From Sphaerospermopsis aphanizomenoides BCCUSP55 (GTDB lineage Bacteria > Cyanobacteriota > Cyanobacteriia > Cyanobacteriales > Nostocaceae), in assembly GCF_001586785.1 (NCBI RefSeq), contig NZ_LUFH02000035.1, positions 1 to 51,477 of the forward strand: a DNA stretch of 51,477 nucleotides. Reading direction: 5' to 3'. Numbering within the stretch: position 1 is the stretch's first letter; every line of letters begins with the position of its first letter. The notes below the pieces were generated by a model that made no database searches, was not told the DNA's origin, and was given only the letters and a program-made list of their open reading frames with translations. Of the stretch, positions 35,570 to 43,083 are shown piece after piece. The position numbers and the translations under genes were made by a program.

Positions 35570-36271
35570 ATGACCTCTGCAACCAACCGCCCCTACACAG
35601 AAACCAGTCTCCCAGACCATACCCAACTCCCAGAATCTAACGGTACATTTGTAAACAATTTCCAGGAACATCCCCAAAGCATTTTACTAACCCAGTCCAT
35701 CACACCAGTATTAGAAAAACGCCATTCAGATGGACAATATACCATAGGTCAAGATTGCGGTATTTATTGGCGTATTACTGACCCACCAGAACGCGGTGCA
35801 GAATCTCCAGACTGGTTTTATGTCCCCAATGTCCCACCTTTATTAAATGGAAAAATCCGTCGTTTCTATGTCCTTTGGCAAGAATATATTGCCCCATTAA
35901 TTGTTTTAGAATTTGTTTCTGGAGATGGTATAGAAGAACGAGATAAAACACCTTGGCAGGGTAAATTTTGGATTTATGAACAGGTAATTAGACCAGCTTT
36001 TTATGGTATTTATGAAGTTAATAAAGCCAGTATTGAAGTCTATCACTTAATAGAAGGACAATATTATTTATTATCAGCCAACGAACGCGGACATTATCCA
36101 ATTACACCTATGGAAATAGAATTAGGTATTTGGCAAGGAGAATATCAAAATATGGATTTACCCTGGTTGCGGTGGTGGGATTTAGATGGTAATTTATTGT
36201 TAACTGGTGAAGAAAAGGCAAATCGTTTAACTGCCCAACTACGCGCTTTAGGAATAGAACCAGAAATATAA
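35570..36271 (+). CDS. Uma2 family (DUF820) putative endonuclease
   Basis: The ATG at 35570, preceded by GAGGA at 35561-35565, gives 233 residues; codons upstream back to a TTG at 35474 look non-coding. The protein has the restriction-endonuclease-like Uma2 core: SPDWFYVPNVPPLLNGKIRRFYVLWQEYIAPLIVLEFVSGDGIEERDKTPWQGKFWIYEQVI, then YGIYEVNKASIEVYHLIEGQYY. Asp in PDWFYV and Glu in LEFVSG are the expected metal ligands. The usual C-terminal tail ANRLTAQLRALGIEPEI closes it. Uma2 genes are highly amplified in cyanobacteria and their role is unknown. A degraded copy of the same tail lies at 31.6 kb. Confidence 0.85.
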   Translation: MTSATNRPYTETSLPDHTQLPESNGTFVNNFQEHPQSILLTQSITPVLEKRHSDGQYTIGQDCGIYWRITDPPERGAESPDWFYVPNVPPLLNGKIRRFYVLWQEYIAPLIVLEFVSGDGIEERDKTPWQGKFWIYEQVIRPAFYGIYEVNKASIEVYHLIEGQYYLLSANERGHYPITPMEIELGIWQGEYQNMDLPWLRWWDLDGNLLLTGEEKANRLTAQLRALGIEPEI

Positions 36272-36296
36272 AAAACATCCTCTACAAATCTTGTGG

Positions 36297-36315
36297 GGTG
36301 GGCATCTTGCCCGCC
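36297..36315. terminator. bidirectional hairpin between convergent Uma2 gene and cupB
   Basis: GGTGGGCA (36297-36304) pairs with TGCCCGCC (36308-36315), with one G-T pair and a TCT loop, followed by CTTTCTGTT. It lies in the 76-base convergent gap, so it can serve both genes. The 'GTGGGCATCTTGCCCGCC' form is a repeated terminator-like element in Nostocales. Confidence 0.65.
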
Positions 36316-36347
36316 CTTTCTGTTGCAAATGCAATTTACTGACTATC

Positions 36348-37478
36348 CTATTTATTAACTTCCAATATCTGCGAAGTTTTTAACCTATCCATCCATTTTT
36401 CTAAATAAACAAGGTTAGCAGTTTGTTCAGACTGATCTTCCGTATCCACAGGATAAGGTAATAGCCCCAAAATTGCAGCACTAGTTACACAAAACATCGA
36501 CTTTTGGAAACTCATACAAATTTGCACCCGCAAATCATCTTCACCCCTCAGACTGCGTTTATAAATTTCATGTAAATAATCTGGTAAATAATGGCGCATA
36601 TCTTGCATTAATAATGTGGGAGGAATACCCGCACCGCCAATAGGTAAAGGATCAGCGTATAATGCACCATATTGAAATCGTGATTGATCTGGGGGAACTT
36701 GGTATGCTTGGGCGTTCAGAGAAACTGTACCTAAAAACGGAGTTCCTCGGAAAAATACTGCTTCTACATAAGGAACTGCGGTATCCGCAAGGAAGGTTAA
36801 ACCAACTGATTTGGGAATGATTTCATAGACTTTATCTCTAATTTTTACACTATAGGTAATTGGTCTTAAAGCATCTGCGACTAAACCTGCTTTAATATGG
36901 TCTACAACTTCAGGAATTGATTTAATTTTACCCTGGTCGTAGAGGTCTGATAAACTGAGGAAGATATCAGCCATGACTCGCCAAAATTGACCTAACCCAC
37001 TGTAATAGGCAGAGACGCGCAACTGTTCGATTAAAAAATCGGGAAACAGTTGATTTATACCCAACATTACCGGATTATTTTTCAATTTAGCATTAATCAC
37101 AACTTTGCATCTATCAGCAAATTCCTGACTATCTAAATAGGCATCTAAACCACCGCCACCATGCCACATCATTGTTTTCATGCAATATTCTGCATATTCA
37201 AAATTAATCCGGTCATGCCACCAGTGACGCAGTAATTTATTAAAAGAAACCTCTCCATCAAAATATTTAAAAAATGGAAAATTTATTAAAAATTGATGTT
37301 CGGCAATGTAAATTAGATTTTTTGAATAGGCATCTAAAACTATACCATAACTTTTCAGAATCCCGACAACTTCTAAAACATTTTCAGGACTGTCTTTAAG
37401 TAATGCTTGACCAGTTTGTAAGCGTTGAATATATTCAATTAAGGGATGATTTGCAGGTTTATTTTTCATATTAAGCAT
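36348..37478 (-). CDS. cupB: CO2 hydration protein of the NDH-1 complex (CupB/ChpX)
   Basis: CupA and CupB are proteins of the NDH-1 variants that convert CO2 to bicarbonate in the thylakoid, driven by electron flow. The 376-residue protein has the family blocks FDGEVSFNKLLRHWWHDRINFEYAEYCMKTMMWHGGGGLDAYLDS, FWRVMADIFLSLSDLYDQGKI, VEAVFFRGTPFLGTVSLNAQAY and LLMQDMRHYLPDYLHEIY, with conserved His and Cys that may bind zinc. The length fits CupB better than CupA, which is somewhat longer. It is downstream of ndhF4 and ndhD4 on the same strand. CupB is the constitutive, moderate-affinity form. Confidence 0.85.
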   Translation of the reverse strand: MLNMKNKPANHPLIEYIQRLQTGQALLKDSPENVLEVVGILKSYGIVLDAYSKNLIYIAEHQFLINFPFFKYFDGEVSFNKLLRHWWHDRINFEYAEYCMKTMMWHGGGGLDAYLDSQEFADRCKVVINAKLKNNPVMLGINQLFPDFLIEQLRVSAYYSGLGQFWRVMADIFLSLSDLYDQGKIKSIPEVVDHIKAGLVADALRPITYSVKIRDKVYEIIPKSVGLTFLADTAVPYVEAVFFRGTPFLGTVSLNAQAYQVPPDQSRFQYGALYADPLPIGGAGIPPTLLMQDMRHYLPDYLHEIYKRSLRGEDDLRVQICMSFQKSMFCVTSAAILGLLPYPVDTEDQSEQTANLVYLEKWMDRLKTSQILEVNK

Positions 37479-37676
37479 TACTATTTCTCCAGAAGATTAA
37501 AAATATAGCAACAGTCAAGGTGGTTAGGACATCAACAGATGATAAAACATAGACACTAAAAGCCTTTCAACTGGAGTCACCTGTCAAGAGTCACCTGCTA
37601 TAAGTAGGTCTGATTTCGATAAATTTAAAAGACGAGGTCGTAGTATTCCTAATACCTACTACAAACCTAACATCTT
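37479..37676. other. ndhD4-cupB intergenic spacer
   Basis: These 198 bases between ndhD4 and cupB contain no supported gene. A GTCACCTGTCAAGAGTCACC stretch near 37573-37592 is a fragment of the GGTGACA repeat family. I see no strong terminator, so cupB may be read from the ndhF4 promoter. Confidence 0.45.
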
Positions 37677-39176
37677 CTAATTTTTTTCCGCTTGATCTAC
37701 AGATACATTTGCTACTAAACTTGGTGTATTGACCATTGCTGTAATAGTAGCTTGACTCCAATGCGCTAACCAAGCAGGTTGGATGCCGAAAACGACAATT
37801 AACACAGCTAAGATAAATGCGGGAATGCGATCGCTCCAATAAACCCGTGGTAAATTAGTAACTTGTGCAGACAATCGGCCAAAAAAAGCTCGGTTGAGCA
37901 GAATTAAGAAGTAAACTGCTGTTAAACCCGTACCCAGCATTGAGATCAGGGTTTGGACTGGGAAAACCTCAAAACTACTCCGGAAAATAATGAATTCGGA
38001 AATAAAACCTACCATTCCCGGTATACCTGCACTGGCCATGACTCCCAAAACCATCAAAGTCCCAATGACAGGCATTCCCCGTTCTGGGTTCAGCAGTCCC
38101 CGAATCACATCTAAGTCACGACTACCAGCTTTTTTATACACCACTCCTACCACCAAAAACAGCATGGCAGAAATTAAGCCGTGACTAATCATTTGCATGA
38201 CAGCACCCAAAACGCTTAAATGTGTACCTGCTGCTGCTGCTAACAAGATATAGCCCATGTGTCCAATAGAACTATAGGCTACCATTTTTTTCATGTCAGT
38301 TTGAGCGATCGCACAGGAAGCACCAAAGAGTACACTAATCACTGCCCATGTTGCTAAGGTTGGTGCTGCATATTCCCAAGCATCAGGTAACAAGTTCATC
38401 CCAAATCTGAGTAAACCGTAAGTTCCTAATTTCAACAATACCCCAGCTAACAGTACAGAAATGGGTGTAGAAGCTTCAACGTGGGCATCTGGTAACCAAG
38501 TATGGAACGGAACTAGAGGAATTTTAATCCCAAAACCTACCAAAATTCCTACTAGTAATAATACTTGTGTCCCTAAAGGTAGAGTGTGAGCATTCAAGGT
38601 TGCTAGTCCAAAACTAGGAGAATCACTCAACCACACCATTCCTAGGAAACTCGCTAAAATTAAGATTCCCGAAACAGCAGTGTAAATCAGAAACTTTGTA
38701 GCTGCATAACCCCGTCTTGCACCACCCCAGATTGCAATTAGCAAATACAAAGGTATCAATTCTAGCTCATAAAACAGGAAGAATAACAATAAATCCTGTG
38801 CTAAAAATGCACCTGTTACTCCTGCGCTTAACAGCAGGACTAAGGAATAATAAAATCTAGGACGTTGAAGAGATTCATCACTACTATAGATAGCAATACC
38901 TGTCAAGAGTCCATTTAAAAGCAGCAATGGCAAGGATAAACCATCTATACCTAGATTATAGTTTAAGCCTAAAGCATCTATCCAGGGCAGAGACTCAGCA
39001 AACTGTTGTCCGGCTTGTCCTGGATCAAACTGAATTGTGAGGAAAACTGTCCATAAAAAAATTATGACCGCAAAAGTCAACGCTACTCTACGGGCTAGTT
39101 TTCCGCTGATCACAGCAGGATAAAAACCGATTAACGCTGCACCCAATAAAGGTAGCAAAATCAATGTACTCAGCAT
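37677..39176 (-). CDS. ndhD4: NAD(P)H dehydrogenase-like subunit NdhD4
   Basis: I take the ATG at 39176 (MLSTLILLPLLGAALIGF; 499 residues); the open frame continues upstream through heptamer repeats that cannot be protein. The subunit is an Mrp-antiporter-like proton-pumping membrane protein with about 14 segments. Marks include LPWIDALGLNYNLGIDGLSLPLLLLNGL, FYELELIPLYLLIAIWGG (key Glu), VPFHTWLPDAHVEASTPISVLLAGVLLKLGTYGLLRF and AYSSIGHMGYILLA. It pairs with NdhF4 and CupB to form the distal arm of the CO2-uptake NDH-1 complex. The version number (4) is inferred from the operon with cupB. Confidence 0.9.
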   Translation of the reverse strand: MLSTLILLPLLGAALIGFYPAVISGKLARRVALTFAVIIFLWTVFLTIQFDPGQAGQQFAESLPWIDALGLNYNLGIDGLSLPLLLLNGLLTGIAIYSSDESLQRPRFYYSLVLLLSAGVTGAFLAQDLLLFFLFYELELIPLYLLIAIWGGARRGYAATKFLIYTAVSGILILASFLGMVWLSDSPSFGLATLNAHTLPLGTQVLLLVGILVGFGIKIPLVPFHTWLPDAHVEASTPISVLLAGVLLKLGTYGLLRFGMNLLPDAWEYAAPTLATWAVISVLFGASCAIAQTDMKKMVAYSSIGHMGYILLAAAAGTHLSVLGAVMQMISHGLISAMLFLVVGVVYKKAGSRDLDVIRGLLNPERGMPVIGTLMVLGVMASAGIPGMVGFISEFIIFRSSFEVFPVQTLISMLGTGLTAVYFLILLNRAFFGRLSAQVTNLPRVYWSDRIPAFILAVLIVVFGIQPAWLAHWSQATITAMVNTPSLVANVSVDQAEKN

Positions 39177-39184
39177 GATAATTT

Positions 39185-39326
39185 GTAGGGTGTAGGGTGT
39201 AGGGGAGATGGGAAGATGGGGTGGTGGGGTGATAGGGTGATGGGGTGATAGGGAGAAATATATACCTCCTGCCTTGTGCCTCCTGCCTTGTGCCTCCTGC
39301 CTCCTGCCTTCTGCCTTCTGCCTCCT
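39185..39326. repeat. tandem-repeat block between ndhF4 and ndhD4
   Basis: Read on the plus strand, GGGTGTA units (39187-39204) give way to GGGTGAT units (39218-39252) and then to TGCCTCC/TGCCTTC units (39266-39326) that run into the ndhF4 stop codon. At least three heptamer families fill nearly the whole 148-base operon spacer. Confidence 0.85.
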
Positions 39327-41181
39327 AAAACGGCAATTTATCGAGTAAACCCAATGACCAGCTAATGAAGAAACCAAGAACGCTGATCACAACGAGGATG
39401 GTTAACATATAACCTTGAGATTGACCGGAAATGCTGTACTTTAAACTTTGTCCCCCGAAAATGGCAGCAAAGCCAACCAAGTTCACCATACCATCTACTA
39501 AATAGCGATCGCACCAAGAGGAAATCTGGGATAACAATGCTACTGCACTCACTATGGTGAAACGATAAACTCGGTCAATGTAAAAATCATACCCTAATAA
39601 ATCTTGCACAAATCTCCATCCGAGAATTGTGGATCTTGACCAACCTTTGTGTAGATAGATTGTTGAGCCAATACCCACTCCTAAAACAGTGGAAGCAAGC
39701 AAAGCTGAAACTACGTACCAATCAATACTTTCCCAACCTGGGAGTAAGTACCATTGCTGTAACATCAGTGGTAAGAGCAAGGTCAATATGGTTAAAGTCA
39801 CCATTGGCAAAGCCATTTGCCAACCCACTTCTGGGGCGCGGCGAGTTTTTTGTTGCGGTTTACCCCAGAATATTAATCGGAAGACTCTGGTTAAATTCAA
39901 GGCTGTCAAGCCATTGACTAACACTAAAACTATAATCACCCAAGGACTAACTTTTACCAAACCATCAGCCCAAGCCAACATTGCCCAGAAGCTTCCTAGT
40001 GGTAGCAGCGTTACCATTCCTGCTGAACCGACGACAAAAGCTGTAGTTGTTGCTGGCATCCGTGACCACAAACCACCCATTTCTGTCAAGTCTTGACTTT
40101 GAGTAGTGTATATGATAGACCCAGAACTCATGAATAATAATGCTTTGGCGATCGCATGAGTTAAGAGCAACATCAAGGCCACACCTCCCTGTTGCAAACC
40201 CACTGCCAAAAACACCAATCCCATATAGGCACTGGTAGAATGGGATAGGGCGCGTTTAATATCAATTTGCGCCAGCGATACTAATGTTGCTCCCACCGCC
40301 GTTACTGTCCCCATCACAACTAAGGCATTCAGCGCCACTGGTGAGAGTGCCAGCAATGGTTGAATTTTATATAATACATAAGCACCACCAGCCACCACTA
40401 GGGAGTTTCGCATTACTGATGCTGGGTTGGGTCCTTCCATTGCCTCATCTAACCACAGGTGTAGGGGAAACTGGGCGCATTTACCAGCAGGTCCGGCAAT
40501 CAAAGCTATACCTAGTAATGTTGAGGTCAATGAATTTAAGTTAGCTGTTTGCGCCCACTCATACAAATCGGAAAAGTTCAAACTACCAGCCTGAGTTGAA
40601 AGAGTAACCACACCCATCAGCAATAGCAAATCTCCCACCCGCTTAGTTAAAAACGCATCTCGCGCCGCCGTTACTACCAATGGTTGAGCATACCAAAAAC
40701 CCACCAGCAAGTAAGTAGAAAGGGTGAGGACTTCCAACAGGGCATAACTAAGGAACAAAGAATCACTAATCGCTAGACCAGTCAAAGCTGCTTCAAAAAA
40801 TCCCAGTAACCCAAAAAACCTTGCTAATGACCAATCTTTTTCCATGTAACCCAGAGCATAAATTTGGGCTAACAGACTTAACCCTGTAATTAGAACTATT
40901 GCCCCAATACTAACTGGCGATAGTTCTAAGGCAAATGTTAAGTTAAAATCCCCGGCTTGAAACCAAGTAATTACTAAAGTTTCTGGATCTCTATGCCAAA
41001 TATCTTGAAATACAAACAGGCTATGGATAAAAGCTACCAAGGTCGTTAACAAATTGAGGTATGCCGCAGGTCGTGGACCTGTACGTTGAATTATTCCTAT
41101 GCTCCAAGGCAAGGTTAAAATCGCACCCAATAAGCTATAAAAAGGCACAAACCAACTTGTGAAAAATAGAAACTCATTCAT
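39325..41181 (-). CDS. ndhF4: NAD(P)H dehydrogenase-like subunit NdhF4
   Basis: This is a 618-residue antiporter-like subunit (NuoL/NdhF family) with about 16 membrane segments. Family blocks are FNLTFALELSPVSIGAIVLITGLSLLAQIYALGYM, RVGDLLLLMGVV, KCAQFPLHLWLDEAMEGPNPASVMRNSLVVAGGAYVL, DIKRALSHSTSAYMGLVFLAVG, and a late helix region ending FFISWSLGLLDKLPF. It starts the ndhF4-ndhD4-cupB operon, which is divergent from ccmK1 across a 659-base region. In the CO2-uptake complex this subunit is thought to couple CO2 hydration to proton movement. Confidence 0.9.
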   Translation of the reverse strand: MNEFLFFTSWFVPFYSLLGAILTLPWSIGIIQRTGPRPAAYLNLLTTLVAFIHSLFVFQDIWHRDPETLVITWFQAGDFNLTFALELSPVSIGAIVLITGLSLLAQIYALGYMEKDWSLARFFGLLGFFEAALTGLAISDSLFLSYALLEVLTLSTYLLVGFWYAQPLVVTAARDAFLTKRVGDLLLLMGVVTLSTQAGSLNFSDLYEWAQTANLNSLTSTLLGIALIAGPAGKCAQFPLHLWLDEAMEGPNPASVMRNSLVVAGGAYVLYKIQPLLALSPVALNALVVMGTVTAVGATLVSLAQIDIKRALSHSTSAYMGLVFLAVGLQQGGVALMLLLTHAIAKALLFMSSGSIIYTTQSQDLTEMGGLWSRMPATTTAFVVGSAGMVTLLPLGSFWAMLAWADGLVKVSPWVIIVLVLVNGLTALNLTRVFRLIFWGKPQQKTRRAPEVGWQMALPMVTLTILTLLLPLMLQQWYLLPGWESIDWYVVSALLASTVLGVGIGSTIYLHKGWSRSTILGWRFVQDLLGYDFYIDRVYRFTIVSAVALLSQISSWCDRYLVDGMVNLVGFAAIFGGQSLKYSISGQSQGYMLTILVVISVLGFFISWSLGLLDKLPF

Positions 41182-41840
41182 TTAAATTTTCCTTGACGAT
41201 TCAGCCTTTAGTTTCTTAAACAACTTTAAAACAATCATTTGCTTCTTAAAAGTTAATAGCAGTAAAAATCAGGTTTTTTTAACTTTTCTTCTCCTAAATT
41301 TGCCTCAGCATTTTTACCTCAACAACCCCTATTAAATGCCAGTTAAATATAAGCTTACATATTTAAAAGCATTTACTTTTGTTCAGAAATCCTCCCATTA
41401 CAAATTTGTATTTCTACTCTCAGTAGAGAAGTTTATATGATATATTTGAAAAATTAATATATCGTTTATTTAAATCTATGTCCAAATAGCAAAACTAGAG
41501 GAAAGACTGAGACAGTAGAATATACAGCCTCTGATCAACCCTCACCAGATAGGATTAGACTTGATTATGAATGTTGTTTTGGAAATGTGATAAAGAAATT
41601 ATAAAGCATAAGTGGCCGCTCTAGGAATCCGTAAACTTTAATAGATTCTGGTGGCGTATTAAGTTTTGTTAAGTTTTTTAAAACTTTTTTATTACAAACT
41701 ATTATAGTAATTTATGTTGCCAGGGATGCCAAGGTTTCATATCCTTAAATTTAGAAGTGTTTTCTTCTCTCAAGATCAGCATCCCCGTCAAAATTTTCCG
41801 CCCATAGTACAGATTGCATTAAATTTTTAGGAGTTCTGCG
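41182..41840. promoter_or_regulatory. divergent promoter region of ndhF4 and the ccm operon
   Basis: No gene is seen in these 659 AT-rich bases, which must carry the promoters for both carbon operons. Three dyads are visible: GATATAT-N11-ATATATC (41439-41463), AAGTTTT-TT-AAAACTT (41671-41686) and ATTAC-N11-GTAAT (41691-41711). The first and third have an 11-base spacer and T/A-rich half-sites like LysR-type boxes; the cmpR gene closes the locus. AGGAG at 41830-41834 is the ccmK1 ribosome site. The long leader suggests a distant start site or extra control. Confidence 0.55.
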
Positions 41841-42149
41841 ATGCCAATTGCAGTTGGAATGATTGAGACTAAAGGCTTTCCAGCAGTAGTAGAAGCTGCT
41901 GATGCGATGGTGAAAGCAGCCCGTGTTACCTTAGTAGGATATGAGAAAATCGGTAGCGCCCGCGTGACGGTGATTGTCCGGGGTGATGTATCTGAAGTGC
42001 AAGCTTCAGTAGCGGCTGGGATTGAAGCAGCTAGAAGAGTAAATGGTGGTGAAGTGTTGTCTACTCACATTATTGCCCGTCCTCACGAAAACCTAGAATA
42101 CGTCTTACCAATTCGTTATACCGAAGCAGTAGAACAGTTCCGAACCTAA
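41841..42149 (+). CDS. ccmK1: beta-carboxysome shell hexamer protein CcmK1
   Basis: The 102-residue BMC-domain protein assembles into hexamers that tile the facets of the carboxysome shell. The whole BMC fold is present ([61 protein letters not shown]), with the pore loop KIGS at 36-39 and the end [18 protein letters not shown]. It is the first gene of the ccm operon, 87 bases ahead of its paralogue ccmK2. A clear AGGAG precedes the ATG. Confidence 0.97.
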   Translation: MPIAVGMIETKGFPAVVEAADAMVKAARVTLVGYEKIGSARVTVIVRGDVSEVQASVAAGIEAARRVNGGEVLSTHIIARPHENLEYVLPIRYTEAVEQFRT

Positions 42150-42235
42150 AAACTGTTGACACAAAGTGATTAACGGGGTTGCGTACTTGAGTGTAAATTT
42201 TTCCCAGGAATAAACTTGAATTAAGGATTAAAATA

Positions 42236-42580
42236 ATGTCGATTGCAGTAGGAATGGTTGAAACGCTGGGTTTTCCAGCAGTAGTAGAAGCTGCTGATGC
42301 GATGGTGAAAGCAGCTCGCGTTACCTTAGTCGGCTACGAAAAAATTGGTAGCGGTCGGGTAACAGTAATCGTGCGGGGAGACGTTTCCGAAGTTCAAGCT
42401 TCAGTAGCTGCTGGAGTAGACAACGTTAAGCGTGTAAATGGTGGACAAGTGCTGTCTACCCATATTATTGCTCGTCCTCATGAAAACTTGGAATATGTCC
42501 TACCAATTCGTTATACAGAAGATGTAGAGCAATTCCGGGAAGGAGTTAACGCCATTCGTCCTTTCGGTAGAAGACCGTAG
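42236..42580 (+). CDS. ccmK2: beta-carboxysome shell hexamer protein CcmK2
   Basis: The 114-residue paralogue of CcmK1 is the major facet protein in most beta-carboxysomes. The BMC fold and KIGS pore loop are the same; it differs mainly after the core ([10 protein letters not shown]) and in a longer, basic C-terminal tail ([13 protein letters not shown]). An exact run of over 40 bases shared with ccmK1 near codons 9-24 suggests recent duplication or gene conversion. The ccmL start follows only four bases after the stop. Confidence 0.97.
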   Translation: MSIAVGMVETLGFPAVVEAADAMVKAARVTLVGYEKIGSGRVTVIVRGDVSEVQASVAAGVDNVKRVNGGQVLSTHIIARPHENLEYVLPIRYTEDVEQFREGVNAIRPFGRRP

Positions 42581-42584
42581 TTAA

Positions 42585-42890
42585 ATGCAAATTGCCAAAG
42601 TACGTGGCACTGTAGTTAGCACCCAAAAAGATCCTAGTCTCAGAGGTGTGAAACTACTCATGTTGCAATTAGTAGATGAAAACGGTAATCTCCTGCCAGA
42701 ATACGAAGTAGCTGCCGACAACAGTGTAGGGGCAGGATTAGATGAGTGGGTACTTGTCAGCCGTGGGAGTGCGGCCAGACAGTTGCAAGGCAACGAACAA
42801 CGTCCACTAGATGCAGCAGTGGTGGCGATAATAGATACTATTCACGTAGAAGATCGCCTCATTTACAGCAAAAAAGACCAATATAGATAG
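42585..42890 (+). CDS. ccmL: carboxysome shell vertex pentamer CcmL
   Basis: CcmL forms pentamers that cap the twelve vertices of the icosahedral shell. The 101-residue EutN/CcmL-fold protein starts MQIAKVRGTVVSTQKDPSLRGVKLLMLQ and includes GAGLDEWVLVSRGSAAR and DAAVVAIIDTI, the family's core. Its ATG is four bases after the ccmK2 stop, so translation is probably coupled. A repeat-filled 193-base spacer separates it from ccmM. Confidence 0.97.
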   Translation: MQIAKVRGTVVSTQKDPSLRGVKLLMLQLVDENGNLLPEYEVAADNSVGAGLDEWVLVSRGSAARQLQGNEQRPLDAAVVAIIDTIHVEDRLIYSKKDQYR

Positions 42891-42900
42891 TCAGGATATA

Positions 42901-43055
42901 GGTGACAGGTGACAGGGAACAGGTGACAGTGGGAAGCAGCAGGGGAGCGGGGAGCAGGGAGCAGGGGGAAAATAACCACTGACAACTGAGAACTGAATCA
43001 CTGAGAACTGATCACTGAGAACTTACCACTGAGAACCGACCACTGAGAACTGACA
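42901..43055. repeat. GGTGACA and ACTGAGA repeat block between ccmL and ccmM
   Basis: GGTGACA/GGGAACA units (42901-42929), GGAGCAG units (42942-42966) and a loose 11-13-base ACTGAGAAC array (42978-43055) fill the spacer. A clean GGAGG ribosome site follows at 43070-43074 before the ccmM ATG. Confidence 0.8.
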
Positions 43056-43083
43056 AAAAGCTTATTTCAGGAGGAATCTCACA

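Noticed and set aside
37591-37839. 82-codon minus-strand frame overlapping the end of ndhD4
   Set aside because: It is a different frame of the ndhD4 3' end and the adjoining spacer, Ser/Arg-rich with no domain.
39177-39377. N-terminal extension of NdhD4 back to 39377
   Set aside because: The added 67 residues are translated tandem repeats and overlap ndhF4; the conserved protein begins at the ATG at 39176.
42978-43055. Possible CRISPR-like array between ccmL and ccmM
   Set aside because: Units of 11-13 bases without unique spacers are simple tandem repeats, not repeat-spacer structure. No CRISPR array or cas gene is seen anywhere in the window.
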